From an uncultured Bacteroidota bacterium (GTDB lineage Bacteria > Bacteroidota > Bacteroidia > Chitinophagales > Chitinophagaceae): a stretch of 64,000 nt of DNA. The stretch is taken from NCBI GenBank assembly GCA_903835005.1, contig CAILLK010000085.1:62001-126000 (forward strand). Direction: 5' to 3'. The notes below the pieces were generated by a model that was not told the origin of the DNA, made no database searches, and saw only the letters and a list, made by a program, of their open reading frames with translations. A program made the position numbers and the translations under genes. Below are positions 16,925-25,884 of this stretch, in pieces; positions within the stretch are counted from its first letter, which is position 1, and each line of letters starts with the position of its first letter.

Positions 16925-17247
16925 CGGTGGTATGCGGAAAACCGGAAACGCGTGAAAATGATCAGTACAATTTGCTGAACCCGGTATTGCTGATTGAGGT
17001 TTTATCGCCATCTACAAATAATTATGATCGGGGCCTTAAGTTTGACCGGTATAAAGATATTCCTTCACTGAAAGAATATGTTTTGGTTGATTCAGTTACT
17101 GTTCTGGTTGAGGTTTATTTGCTTAATGAACAAGGACTGTGGGAAATGAAGAAATATGATAATAGGGAAGATACGGTGGCGCTATCGTCGATAAGTGTGG
17201 AAATGAACATGACAGAAATTTATGAAGGTACACTTATGGTTGAGTAA
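16925..17247 (+). pseudogene. Uma2-family endonuclease-like gene, 3' part
   Basis: This is the continuation of the Uma2 gene split by the element. It encodes VVCGKPETRE, then LLIEVLSPSTNNYDRGLKFDRY, the most conserved Uma2 segment with the catalytic-type Glu, and ends in an ordinary C-terminus. Joined to the 5' part the protein would be about 200 residues, the normal family length. On its own this fragment has a GTG or ATG start only by chance. Confidence 0.88.
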
Positions 17248-17348
17248 GCAGCCGTTGAGCAAATCGCAGCCAGCACCTTTCTATCTGCAAGCGCTTTGAA
17301 ATGAAAACCCGGGTTCTATACACCTGGGGCGTTCGTACACTGAAAACA

Positions 17349-17470
17349 ATGAACTAACAAGTGAGCAAACAGCAATAGTAAAAAGTAGCGGGAATATAAA
17401 AATCAATGCGGTGGCGGGGTCGGGGAAAACGACTAAGTTCATTGCCTATGCACAGGAGAGAAAGGAAAAA
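17349..17470 (+). pseudogene. Decayed copy of helicase 5' end
   Basis: This stretch aligns over about 118 bp, at roughly 80-85% identity by eye, with the first codons of the helicase at 18261, including the Walker A region (GTGGCGGGGTCGGGGAAAAC). It has a one-base deletion near the start and stops aligning after about 40 codons. The PIN toxin-antitoxin pair lies between this fragment and the intact helicase, 912 bp apart. Confidence 0.8.
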
Positions 17471-17499
17471 ATAAATTTTATTACCAACAGATATCCAAA

Positions 17500-17667
17500 C
17501 TATCCTACAGGATTTACATTCTTCGCTGCTAACGATTTTCTCTTTTCAAAGTAACTTTTCAATTGTTCAAAATTCATCCCTTCTGTCTCTTTGGTTATCT
17601 TATCCCGCGCATCACGCATGAATTTTACAGCATCGAAATTTTTGACTTTTTTAGCTTCAGCTTTCAT
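17500..17667 (-). CDS. Putative antitoxin of PIN-domain pair
   Basis: A 55-residue protein from the ATG at 17667 (MKAEAKKVKNFD). It has the look of Bacteroidota PIN partners: FDAVKFMRDARDKI, then ETEGMNFEQLKSYFEKRK. Its start overlaps the end of the PIN gene by 11 bp, so the two are translationally coupled. The order is toxin first and antitoxin second, the reverse of classical VapBC. Confidence 0.65.
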   Translation of the reverse strand: MKAEAKKVKNFDAVKFMRDARDKITKETEGMNFEQLKSYFEKRKSLAAKNVNPVG

Positions 17668-18127
17668 TATAAATAATTTCTTTAGGTGATCGAATATCAA
17701 TAATAGAATAACCGAACTTCAAATTTACAGAATTATAGCCACGTATCCTTTTTACATTTACAATATGTTTGAAATTCCAGCTCACCAGTATATCAACTTT
17801 CTCAATTGTCGCCAGTGCAATATGAAAGCAGTCTGTGCGGCTTGTCTGCCCTACAACATTTTCTGAGAGGTATGTATCTGCAAGCTGCACTGCTTCCTGA
17901 GATAATTCAATCTTCGTTTTCAAATATCCCGGGATATCCAGGAAGACATTTCTGACCCTTTCAGGTGCGTCCAATAATTCATCTTCGGTGATGTTTGAAT
18001 AAACTACATGAAATTGCCCCAGCTTAATCTTTTCAAAAAGCATACGGGTATCTTCTTCAAATTCCTCATCATAATAGCCGCCAAATACGGAAGTATCAAG
18101 ATATAGATTCTGTAAGTGTATCTGCAT
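17657..18127 (-). CDS. PIN-domain toxin-like protein
   Basis: This 156-residue PIN-fold protein has the first acidic site in LYLDTSVFGGYY, a middle acidic patch around NITEDELLDAPE, and the closing signature TDCFHIALATIEKVDILVSW with NFKHI. PIN toxins of the VapC type are Mg-dependent ribonucleases. It forms a two-gene unit with the small downstream protein and lies between a truncated and an intact copy of the helicase 5' end. Confidence 0.82.
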   Translation of the reverse strand: MQIHLQNLYLDTSVFGGYYDEEFEEDTRMLFEKIKLGQFHVVYSNITEDELLDAPERVRNVFLDIPGYLKTKIELSQEAVQLADTYLSENVVGQTSRTDCFHIALATIEKVDILVSWNFKHIVNVKRIRGYNSVNLKFGYSIIDIRSPKEIIYNES

Positions 18128-18247
18128 AACCCATATTTATATTTTCCGATGTAAGTTACTAAACAACGTTCTAACTAAAAAAGTCAGATTCAATAGCAAT
18201 CTAAATCTCTGCAACAAAAACCAGCATATAATTACTTTTACACATGG

Positions 18248-18255
18248 TATATTTG
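18248..18255 (+). promoter_or_regulatory. -7 promoter element of the helicase gene
   Basis: TATATTTG matches TAnnTTTG and ends only 5 bp before the GTG start, so the message is probably leaderless. No clear -33 TTTG is seen. Confidence 0.5.
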
Positions 18256-18260
18256 AGACC

Positions 18261-19781
18261 GTGAAACTAACCAGTGAGCAAACAGCTATTGTAAACAGCA
18301 GGGGCAATATAAAAATCAATGCTGTGGCGGGGTCGGGGAAAACGACTACGCTGATTGCTTATGCGCAGGCGAGGAAGGAGGGACGGATATTGTATATCGC
18401 GTTCAACAAATCGGTAAAGACGGAGGCGGAGCGGAAGTTCAGGGAGTTGAAAATGGATAATGTGCGGGTAGAGACGGCGCACTCGCTGGCGCACTACTAT
18501 ATAGTGCAGGGCAGTGGCTATAAGGTAAGGAAGGATGTGTACAGGACTACTGAAATTGCAGAGATACTGGGCCTGCCCTCTGCCAGCAATATGAAGCACG
18601 CCGAGTATGTGCTGGCCAACCACATCAATAAGTTTTTTACCTACTTCTGCAACAGCGATAAGGCTAAGGTTGAGGACCTGGACTATGAAAATGTGGTGTT
18701 TGAACCGGAGGCCAAGCGATTTGCTAAGAATTTCAAGGAACTGATACTGCGATATACCCGGTACCTGCTGGCAAAAATGGATAAGGGGGAAATAGAGATA
18801 TTGCATGATTTTTACCTGAAGAAGTTTCAGCAGATGAAGCCACAGTTGCCGTATGACTATATATTGTTTGATGAAGGGCAGGATGCATCGGAGGCTATGC
18901 TGGACGTGTTTCTGACGCAGAAGGCGTGTAAGGTGATAGTGGGTGATACGCACCAGCAGATATATGCGTGGCGGTTTGCCATCAATTCGCTGGAAAAGGT
19001 AGATTATCCGGTGTTTCACCTCAGTAGCAGTTTCCGGTTCAGTAATGAAATAGCCTCGCTGGCCACCCGGATACTGAAGTGGAAAAAACATCTGGGCCTG
19101 GACGGCAGGGTAATCATTAACGGATATGGAGACAGCGAGGACACCAAAATGAAGGCGGTGCTGGCACGCACCAATATGGGGCTGCTGATAAAGGCTATAG
19201 AACTGCTGATAGAAAAGGAGACCATAAAGACACTGTATTTTGAGGGACGGTTTGAACGGTATACCTATGCCGATGAGGGAGCCAGCATCTATGATGTGCT
19301 GAACCTGCACCTGGGCAAGCTGGCCCACATAAACGACAAGCTGATTGCCTCAATGGCCAATATGGCTGAACTGGAGGATTATATTGAAAAGACCGAGGAT
19401 TCGCAACTCGCAATGATTGTGGAAGTGGTGAAAAAATATGGCGAGCTGCTGCCGGAATATATCAACATCATAAAGAAAAACCACATTGCCAATGATGATA
19501 AGACCAAAGTGGAAATGATCTTCAGCACCGTGCATAAATGCAAAGGCATGGAGTATGACGAGGTAACGCTGGTGGATGATTTTATAACGGAAGTGAAACT
19601 CAGGAAGTTTATAACTGATTTTGGGTTGAAGAAATTAAACATCAGTAAGCTTTGTGAGGAAATCAATCTGCTTTATGTGGCTGTAACTAGGACAAAGAAT
19701 ATACTGAATATTCCTGTGGAGTTATTGCCTGTGTCGGGGATCAGGACGATTGCCAGGGATGTGGAGTTGGAGGAAAAGTGA
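18261..19781 (+). CDS. UvrD/Rep-like superfamily 1 helicase
   Basis: This 506-residue SF1A DNA helicase starts at GTG (MKLTSEQTAIV). Motif I is AVAGSGKTTT near residues 20-29, motif II is FDEGQDAS, motif III is VGDTHQQIYAWR, and motif VI is LLYVAVTRTKN. The compact size and the VETAHSLAHYY insert resemble FBH1-like/UvrD_C-type helicases of mobile regions rather than housekeeping UvrD (~700+ residues). The substrate is unknown. A decayed copy of its 5' end sits 912 bp upstream, beyond the PIN pair. Confidence 0.88.
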   Translation: MKLTSEQTAIVNSRGNIKINAVAGSGKTTTLIAYAQARKEGRILYIAFNKSVKTEAERKFRELKMDNVRVETAHSLAHYYIVQGSGYKVRKDVYRTTEIAEILGLPSASNMKHAEYVLANHINKFFTYFCNSDKAKVEDLDYENVVFEPEAKRFAKNFKELILRYTRYLLAKMDKGEIEILHDFYLKKFQQMKPQLPYDYILFDEGQDASEAMLDVFLTQKACKVIVGDTHQQIYAWRFAINSLEKVDYPVFHLSSSFRFSNEIASLATRILKWKKHLGLDGRVIINGYGDSEDTKMKAVLARTNMGLLIKAIELLIEKETIKTLYFEGRFERYTYADEGASIYDVLNLHLGKLAHINDKLIASMANMAELEDYIEKTEDSQLAMIVEVVKKYGELLPEYINIIKKNHIANDDKTKVEMIFSTVHKCKGMEYDEVTLVDDFITEVKLRKFITDFGLKKLNISKLCEEINLLYVAVTRTKNILNIPVELLPVSGIRTIARDVELEEK

Positions 19782-19790
19782 TTGGTGATT

Positions 19791-19940
19791 TTACATGTAT
19801 GTGAGCATTTCCATCATTTCATGTAGTTGCACCGATGGATAGTTTTTTAACTTAAACTCCGCTGATTCTCCTTCCTGTTGCAGCCGATGTCTCAACGAAG
19901 CAATGCTTTGGTGCGTCAGGGGTGGACTCGGCGCACCAGA
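19791..19940 (-). other. Open frame without start, possible gene remnant
   Basis: On the minus strand about 49 codons are open and read like the end of a real protein (LTHQSIASLRHRLQQ, then YPSVQLHEMMEMLTYM and stop), but there is an in-frame stop upstream and no ATG. It may be the tail of a lost gene. I do not recognise the family. Confidence 0.2.
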
Positions 19941-20143
19941 TCACTGAAGCCGGGATTAACTACAATCGTCATCTCAAAACCAAGCATTCTTTCTGGTACA
20001 GTTTGCCAACTATATTTGTGTCTAGCTAACTGGCATACGCAAGCTCGTCAGTTTATTCTAAATCCCGCAACCTCAAGAAAACTGGCTTTCCAACCCCAAA
20101 AAATAAATATGCCTAAAATTTAGGAATTACCAACTATTTATCA

Positions 20144-20151
20144 TATCTTTG
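20144..20151 (+). promoter_or_regulatory. -7 element before short ORF
   Basis: TATCTTTG, a perfect TAnnTTTG match, 36 bp before the ATG of the 33-codon ORF. Confidence 0.4.
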
Positions 20152-20187
20152 TTCCAAATTTTATGACTAATTAGAACTTATTAAACT

Positions 20188-20289
20188 ATGAAACAATTTC
20201 TATTCCATTCTGAATTTATTGAAGGTTTATTTACCTTTTCAGGAATCAAAAACACAAACATTCCCGATGATTTAGACAAATATTTCTGA
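20188..20289 (+). CDS. Possible 33-residue peptide
   Basis: ATG at 20188 opens MKQFLFHSEFIEGLF and ends in DDLDKYF. It follows a good -7 element. Its last ten codons form the start of the first 107-bp tandem repeat. In the second repeat copy a one-base change brings a stop earlier. It could be a real peptide, a leader or the truncated 5' end of a lost gene. No homology is recognised. Confidence 0.3.
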   Translation: MKQFLFHSEFIEGLFTFSGIKNTNIPDDLDKYF

Positions 20290-20485
20290 CATAACAAGTG
20301 CGAGAATATGTTTTTTATAGTCTTTGATCAACATTTGAAGTTTTATTTATATAGGCCCAACCAAACATTCCCGATGATTTAGACTAATATTTCTGATATA
20401 ACAAGTGCGAGAATATGTTTTTCGAGTCGTTGATCAACATTTGGAGATTTATTTATACAGGCTCAACCAAACATTCCCGATGATT
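20256..20485. repeat. Tandem repeat of about 107 bp (2.2 copies)
   Basis: Units begin AAACATTCCCGATGA at 20256, 20363 and 20469 (periods 107 and 106), the third truncated after about 17 bp. Copies 1 and 2 share ATAACAAGTGCGAGAATATG and GATCAACATTTG. No frame stays open, so the array is non-coding after the short peptide ORF. Confidence 0.85.
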
Positions 20486-20579
20486 ACTATTGAAAACCAC
20501 ATATTTTAATTACACATATACCCAGATCATATTATCGTATTTATAACTTTCGCATATTTACACATGAGTAAACGGGATA

Positions 20580-21125
20580 TAATGAGATAATCGGGAATTA
20601 ATTTATATCAGCCACCAGCAAGGATTTCAGCGTTCACCATTATCCCATTGCGTCATTTTTTAGGTAATGAGATAACCAAACAAAACGCCTTTTTCAGGGG
20701 GCTGCTTTATTCAGGAATGATATAAAACACCAGGGGCCTGTAATATACAGGCAAGGTTTCCAAATCACTGCTGGCAGCTACACTGCACCAAACTCCCAAT
20801 TCTGTAAAATTGAGAGATAATGAGATAATCGGAATTATATTTATATCAGCCACCATAAAGGGTTTCAGCGTTCACCATTATCCCATTGCGTCATTTTTTA
20901 GGTAATGAGATAACCAAACAAAACGCCTTTTTCAGGGGGCTGCTTTTTCAGGAATGATATAAAACACCAGGGGCCTGTAATGTACAGGAAAGGCTTCCAA
21001 ATCTCTGCTGGCAGCTACATTGCACCAAAATCCCAATCCCGTAAAATTGAGAGATAATGAGATAATCAGAATTATATTTATATCAGCCATCAGAAAGGGT
21101 TTCAAGCTTCACCATTATCCCATTG
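20580..21125. repeat. Tandem repeat of about 238 bp (2.3 copies)
   Basis: Units begin TAATGAGATAATC at 20580, 20818 and 21055 (periods 238 and 237); the third is cut off after about 70 bp. Each full unit contains a CCTGTA-ATR-TACAGG hairpin and a GGTAATGAGATAACC segment. The two full copies differ by scattered substitutions and one small deletion. No coding potential is evident. Confidence 0.88.
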
Positions 21126-21169
21126 ATTTTTCAATAGTGAATAGGACAACAACATCTTTAAACATAAAA

Positions 21170-21196
21170 AACCCCGGAAAAACCGGGGCTTAAAAA
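21170..21196 (-). terminator. Intrinsic terminator of the FadL-like gene
   Basis: On the minus strand AAGCCCCGG-TTTTT-CCGGGG is followed by six T residues, 19 bp after the stop codon. The tandem repeat array begins just beyond it. Confidence 0.85.
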
Positions 21197-21214
21197 ATAA
21201 TCTGATTGTATGGA

Positions 21215-22819
21215 TCAATTATATTGCTGATACCTGTGATGATGCCGGTGCTGCCTGCCGTTATCAAATTTCACACCCATGGTCAGGGCTACATTGTCGG
21301 TGGTGTAGGTGACTTTTGAGGTGGGTATGGTGGCTGCGGGGCCGCTTACCACCTGGGTGTAGTCAACCGTATAGGGCTGCTCGTAGCCGGTATACATACC
21401 GTGCACCAGGGCAATATCGGTAAAGAAGTGCCTCCAGTGGAAACCGGCGCCAAGGCTCAGGTCTACACGCTGCGTGGTGTAGTATCCGTTCTGTGTGTTT
21501 TCGCCATAGGCAGTATAGGCATTGCCGTAATACCCTACCCCGCCGCGCACCATAAATGCGCTTGATAGCCTGAACTCAGCGCCCAGCCGCAAATTAGATG
21601 CGCCCTGGTAGGTTTTCTTAATGGTCTGGTTGATCTGGTCGGCCTCGGCCTGGAAAGGCACATTGTTGGTGAAGTCCATGCCGCCGGGGAACATGTAGCG
21701 CATAGAGCTGTAATCTACATATTCATAATCGGCAGTAATGAAGCCAAACTTGCGGATAATGAATGTGGCGCTGAGCACCCCTTTCCAGGGTGTAGAAAGG
21801 CCATAATTAAACTGGTTCTGGTTATTGCCGGTGAAGATGTTGCCCGAATCGGTGGACGCGGCCAGGCTCCTGTTCGAAACATCATTCAGTGAATAATACG
21901 TAGGGGTATGGAAGGCTGCGCCTATCCTTAAGAAGTTGGTAACCTTATAAATAGCGCCCAGTTTGGCATTAATGCCGCCGCCGCTGATATTGGTATTCTG
22001 GCTGTATCCGAAATTGGAGAACCCGGATGGGTTGCCGGCTGCATTACCTTCAGCTAATGACTCCTGGTAAGATGTATTGCTCTGATAATTGACCACGGGT
22101 AAGCCTAAAGTAATACCCAGCAGCAGCTTCTCTTTGTAATTACCCCCCAGGGAGAGCGCAACCTCTGATATGCCGCCATAGGTTTGTCTGCTTTTCATCT
22201 GCTCAATACCGCCGCTGAATGGCACTACCGAAACAAACTGGCCCGATGCATTCTGATTGAGCAGGTAGGCATTGTAGCCCATATTGCCAAGCGAACTGCC
22301 CGCTCCGGAACCCAATGCAGCCGATGGGTTTTTATTGGCATCAGACTCAAATACCTGCGACCCGGAACTGGTGTTGGTTTGCCCGGTATAGGTATAGCTG
22401 TTGTTGAAATCGGCGGTACGGTTAAACCCGATTCCAAAAGCAACTGATTTCCAGGCCCTGTGGTCATACCTTCTCCCTTTAGGAGCGCTGGTGAAAACGA
22501 AGCCTAAGTTGTTGAAATTGAAAGCAGAGCTGTTATCGGAGGTAGTAATACCGGCATACTCACTGCTGGCATTACTCATCTTGAGAGATGGGGTAATGGT
22601 GAACTCAGAGCTGCTGTAAATGCCTATACCGGCCGGGTTTACACTTAATGAGCTGAAATCTCCCCCCACCGAACCCAGCGCATTGCCAAAACCCATGGAC
22701 CGGGCAGTGCCCTGAACAGTGGTATTGGAAAGATTATACGCCTCATTCACATCCTGTGCCCTGGACGCAATGGTTATTCCTAAAAGTGCGGGTACAATTA
22801 AAAATCTATAATTACACAT
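21215..22819 (-). CDS. FadL/OMPP1-type outer membrane transport protein
   Basis: A 534-residue protein from the ATG at 22819 (MCNYRFLIVPALLG), which gives a proper signal peptide ending in ASRAQ; the track's extra 28 residues lack one. The mature N-terminus has the FadL hallmarks GTARSMGFGNALG, GGDFSSLSVNPAGIGIY, then alternating beta-strands with aromatic girdles to the end. FadL proteins carry hydrophobic molecules such as fatty acids through the outer membrane; Bacteroidota members are often annotated as hemin receptors or aromatic transporters. It is a single-gene unit. Confidence 0.83.
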   Translation of the reverse strand: MCNYRFLIVPALLGITIASRAQDVNEAYNLSNTTVQGTARSMGFGNALGSVGGDFSSLSVNPAGIGIYSSSEFTITPSLKMSNASSEYAGITTSDNSSAFNFNNLGFVFTSAPKGRRYDHRAWKSVAFGIGFNRTADFNNSYTYTGQTNTSSGSQVFESDANKNPSAALGSGAGSSLGNMGYNAYLLNQNASGQFVSVVPFSGGIEQMKSRQTYGGISEVALSLGGNYKEKLLLGITLGLPVVNYQSNTSYQESLAEGNAAGNPSGFSNFGYSQNTNISGGGINAKLGAIYKVTNFLRIGAAFHTPTYYSLNDVSNRSLAASTDSGNIFTGNNQNQFNYGLSTPWKGVLSATFIIRKFGFITADYEYVDYSSMRYMFPGGMDFTNNVPFQAEADQINQTIKKTYQGASNLRLGAEFRLSSAFMVRGGVGYYGNAYTAYGENTQNGYYTTQRVDLSLGAGFHWRHFFTDIALVHGMYTGYEQPYTVDYTQVVSGPAATIPTSKVTYTTDNVALTMGVKFDNGRQHRHHHRYQQYN

Positions 22820-22981
22820 ATGGATACAATTATGTTTGTTGGACAATCTATAAATCCGAATGTTTAAAAGAACAAAATTATAAAGGTTGTTAAAAAGACG
22901 CATGAAGGGCTCTATTGAAAAATGGCATTATCACTATAAGTAACAATGCCATTTTATAAGAATGATCTGATCTGAATATTG

Positions 22982-24064
22982 TTACCTGCGACCACCGCCG
23001 CTACCACGAGAACCTCCGCCACCGCCACGGGAACCACCGCCGCCACCGCTACGTGCTCCGCCGCCGCCACCGAAACTACGGCCGCCTCCGCCAAAACTGC
23101 GGCCACCACCATTGCCACCAAAACTACGGGCTGCACCTGCTGAACGACCTGCGCCGCTGTTGCCGCCTCTGAAACCGCCACCGCCTGAACTACGCTGCTG
23201 TGCGCCAGAACTGCGGAAACCGCTGCCGGAAGACTGCCCCCTGCCAGAGTTGCCACCCTGGCTAAACCGCTGCCCCTGCGAACCGCCTGAAACTCTCTGG
23301 CCACTGCCGCCACTGCTCCGGAAACCACTATTGCCGGAACCGGATGAAGAAGTCCTGAAACCGCTGCCGCTGCTGTGAGATGCTGATGCTAAAGTAGATG
23401 ACCTGAGCCCCATCTGGCTGTTGCCGGAAGTTCTGAAGCCACTGCCGCCAGCTGATCCGCGGAAACCGGCACGGTATCCCAGACCGCTTGTATAACGAGG
23501 ACCATAAGAATAACCACCCCTGAAACCTCTGCCACCTTCAAACCCAGCATAATACCTGTTCCAGTAGCCGCCATAGCCTACACCATACCATCCGCCGGCA
23601 TAGAAGGGGTAATTCCAGCAGCCGAAACCGCCATATCCATACCACGAGTTCCAGCCCCAGCCACCATACCAATACGGGCCAAATCCAAAACCGATACCCA
23701 CTCCGGCATACCATGGGTTATAACCCCAATAAGGGTCTACCCAATAGCGGTTGTACCAGAACGGATTGTAAAACGCACTGTAATAACCCATATTATAAAA
23801 CGAGTTATCAAACCGGTTGATGCGTGTACTGTATGAATCATCATCATAGTCTATATAATCATCGGGGTTATTATAGCTCTGATAATTGTCATTTGCATTA
23901 TTATCCTGAGGCTGCTGGACATTGGAATTTTTATCCTGGTTATTATTTGCAGCATCATCACCGCCCCTGTGATCTCGGCTGTTCTGATAAATATCATCGG
24001 TTTGTGCATAGGTTATGGTTCCTAATCCGATGAGCATTAAACCAATTAACACCAAACGTTTCAT
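22982..24064 (-). CDS. Secreted Gly/Ser/Arg-rich low-complexity protein
   Basis: A 360-residue protein with a signal peptide (MKRLVLIGLMLIGLGTITYA). Next comes an Asn/Asp-rich acidic stretch, then a Trp/Tyr/Gly/Pro-rich middle with many YWG and NPW steps, and finally about 150 residues of Gly/Ser/Arg repeats (FRSSG, RSFGGGG). It has no known catalytic domain. Such proteins in Chitinophagaceae are thought to sit at the envelope or matrix. It is divergent from proS. The long antisense ORFs over it are composition artefacts. Confidence 0.75.
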   Translation of the reverse strand: MKRLVLIGLMLIGLGTITYAQTDDIYQNSRDHRGGDDAANNNQDKNSNVQQPQDNNANDNYQSYNNPDDYIDYDDDSYSTRINRFDNSFYNMGYYSAFYNPFWYNRYWVDPYWGYNPWYAGVGIGFGFGPYWYGGWGWNSWYGYGGFGCWNYPFYAGGWYGVGYGGYWNRYYAGFEGGRGFRGGYSYGPRYTSGLGYRAGFRGSAGGSGFRTSGNSQMGLRSSTLASASHSSGSGFRTSSSGSGNSGFRSSGGSGQRVSGGSQGQRFSQGGNSGRGQSSGSGFRSSGAQQRSSGGGGFRGGNSGAGRSAGAARSFGGNGGGRSFGGGGRSFGGGGGARSGGGGGSRGGGGGSRGSGGGRR

Positions 24065-24105
24065 ATCAAGTTGTTTTTTAAGCTAAAAATCCTATGTGAA
24101 ATTAG

Positions 24106-24113
24106 TACTTTTG
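24106..24113 (+). promoter_or_regulatory. -7 promoter element of proS
   Basis: TACTTTTG, a perfect TAnnTTTG match, 48 bp before the proS ATG. Confidence 0.5.
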
Positions 24114-24161
24114 CTACATTTCACCAATTAATAGATGATTAATTAAGTTCAAGGTTTAGTT

Positions 24162-25640
24162 ATGGCAAAAATTTTAACAAATCGGGCCGACGATTATTCG
24201 CAGTGGTATAATGACTTAGTGCTGAAAAGCGGCCTGGCCGACTATTCAGCGGTAAAAGGGTGCATGGTTATCAAGCCTCATGGCTATGCGCTATGGGAAC
24301 ATATGAGAGATGAACTGGATAAAAGGTTTAAAGAAACCGGCCATCAGAACGCCTATTTCCCGCTGTTTATACCTAAGAGTTTCCTGAGCAAGGAGGCGGC
24401 CCATGTGGAGGGTTTTGCCAAGGAATGTGCTGTGGTAACCCATTACCGCCTGAAGAACGACCCGAACGGTGGCGGCGTAATAGTAGACCCGGAAGCCAAA
24501 CTGGAAGAAGAACTGATAGTAAGGCCTACATCGGAAACGATAATATGGAATACCTATAAAGACTGGATACAATCTTACCGCGACCTGCCGCTGCTCATAA
24601 ACCAATGGGCCAATGTGGTGCGTTGGGAGATGCGTACCCGGTTGTTTCTGCGCACAACGGAGTTTCTGTGGCAGGAAGGGCATACTGCACATGCCACCAG
24701 GGAAGAAGCTGTAGCCGAAACCAAACAGATGCTGGAAGTGTATGCCACATTTGCCGAAGAGTTTATGGCTTTGCCGGTAATAAGAGGGGTAAAAACGGCC
24801 AACGAGCGTTTTGCAGGGGCAGAAGATACTTATTGCATAGAGGCGCTGATGCAGGATGGCAAGGCGCTGCAGGCTGGTACTTCTCACTTCCTTGGGCAGA
24901 ATTTCGCAAAGGCATTTGATGTAAAATTCCAGGATAAGAGTAATAATTACGATTATGTATGGGCTACATCGTGGGGTGTTTCTACCCGGCTTGTGGGGGC
25001 TATAGTAATGGCGCACAGTGATGATGATGGCCTGATACTGCCTCCGAAATTGGCGCCGTTGCAGGTGGTAATTGTACCTATGTTCGCTAAAGACCCTGAG
25101 GCACAAGCTAAAGTAACACAGGTTACCCAGGATCTTTTCAAGACCCTGAAGAAACTAAATGTGAGAGTGAAACTGGACGATGATGAAAATACCCGTCCGG
25201 GATGGAAATTTGCTGAATATGAACTTAAGGGAGTGCCGGTGCGAGTTGCATTGGGCGCACGTGATATTGCCAATAATGTAGCTGAAGTGGCCCGCAGGGA
25301 TACGAAGGAAAAATCAAGCGTTAGTTTGGATAACCTTGCTGATCATATTGTGCAATTGCTGGATGATATCCAGAAAAATATGTTCCAGAGGGCGCTTAAT
25401 TTCAGAACGGAGCATACCATAAAAGTGGATACCTGGGATGAATTTGTGAAAATACTGGATGAAAAACCAGGCTTCGTTTCAGCCCACTGGGATGGCACCA
25501 GCGAAACTGAGGAAAAGATCAAGGAACTGACCAAGGCTACCATAAGGTGCATACCGCTGAATAATGAGATGGAGGATGGTGCGTGTGTGCTAACAGGAAA
25601 GCCTTCGGTGCAGCGGGTTTTGTTTGCAAGGGCGTATTGA
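24162..25640 (+). CDS. proS: Prolyl-tRNA synthetase (archaeal/eukaryote-like short type)
   Basis: This 492-residue class II aminoacyl-tRNA synthetase charges tRNA-Pro. Class II motifs are visible: motif 2 around [24 protein letters not shown], motif 3 around [39 protein letters not shown] is the proline-pocket signature. It lacks the bacterial INS editing domain, and its length (~490) fits the ProS type 3 form common in Bacteroidota. An anticodon-binding domain ([12 protein letters not shown]) and a short C-terminal domain follow. Confidence 0.96.
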   Translation: MAKILTNRADDYSQWYNDLVLKSGLADYSAVKGCMVIKPHGYALWEHMRDELDKRFKETGHQNAYFPLFIPKSFLSKEAAHVEGFAKECAVVTHYRLKNDPNGGGVIVDPEAKLEEELIVRPTSETIIWNTYKDWIQSYRDLPLLINQWANVVRWEMRTRLFLRTTEFLWQEGHTAHATREEAVAETKQMLEVYATFAEEFMALPVIRGVKTANERFAGAEDTYCIEALMQDGKALQAGTSHFLGQNFAKAFDVKFQDKSNNYDYVWATSWGVSTRLVGAIVMAHSDDDGLILPPKLAPLQVVIVPMFAKDPEAQAKVTQVTQDLFKTLKKLNVRVKLDDDENTRPGWKFAEYELKGVPVRVALGARDIANNVAEVARRDTKEKSSVSLDNLADHIVQLLDDIQKNMFQRALNFRTEHTIKVDTWDEFVKILDEKPGFVSAHWDGTSETEEKIKELTKATIRCIPLNNEMEDGACVLTGKPSVQRVLFARAY

Positions 25641-25673
25641 GGATACTCAATTGAATAACAGATTACTTTGTTT

Positions 25674-25856
25674 ATGGCAACAGCAATATTAAAAGAACTG
25701 ATTTTAAATTATATTCTAACTGTAGATGAAGCAATCTGGTTAGACAAATTTATAGATATTGAAGTTGTTTCTAAAGAAGATGATTACGATACCCTATTAG
25801 AATCAATTAAAAAAATACTATCTAAAGCAAATACCGAAAATAAATTAAAAAAATAA
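25674..25856 (+). CDS. Small hypothetical protein, AT-rich cassette gene 1
   Basis: About 60 residues from the ATG at 25674 (MATAILKELIL). It is predicted helical, acidic in the middle, with a Lys-rich end. I recognise no family. It starts 33 bp after proS, but its base composition is far more AT-rich than proS, and it is followed at once by two similarly AT-rich genes on the same strand. Confidence 0.45.
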   Translation: MATAILKELILNYILTVDEAIWLDKFIDIEVVSKEDDYDTLLESIKKILSKANTENKLKK

Positions 25857-25884
25857 ATATGATGATTTATACATCGTTTCTATT

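Noticed and set aside
18267-19328. 353-codon ORF on the minus strand
   Set aside because: It is a mirror frame of the helicase gene, which shows all SF1 motifs; the antisense product has no recognisable domain.
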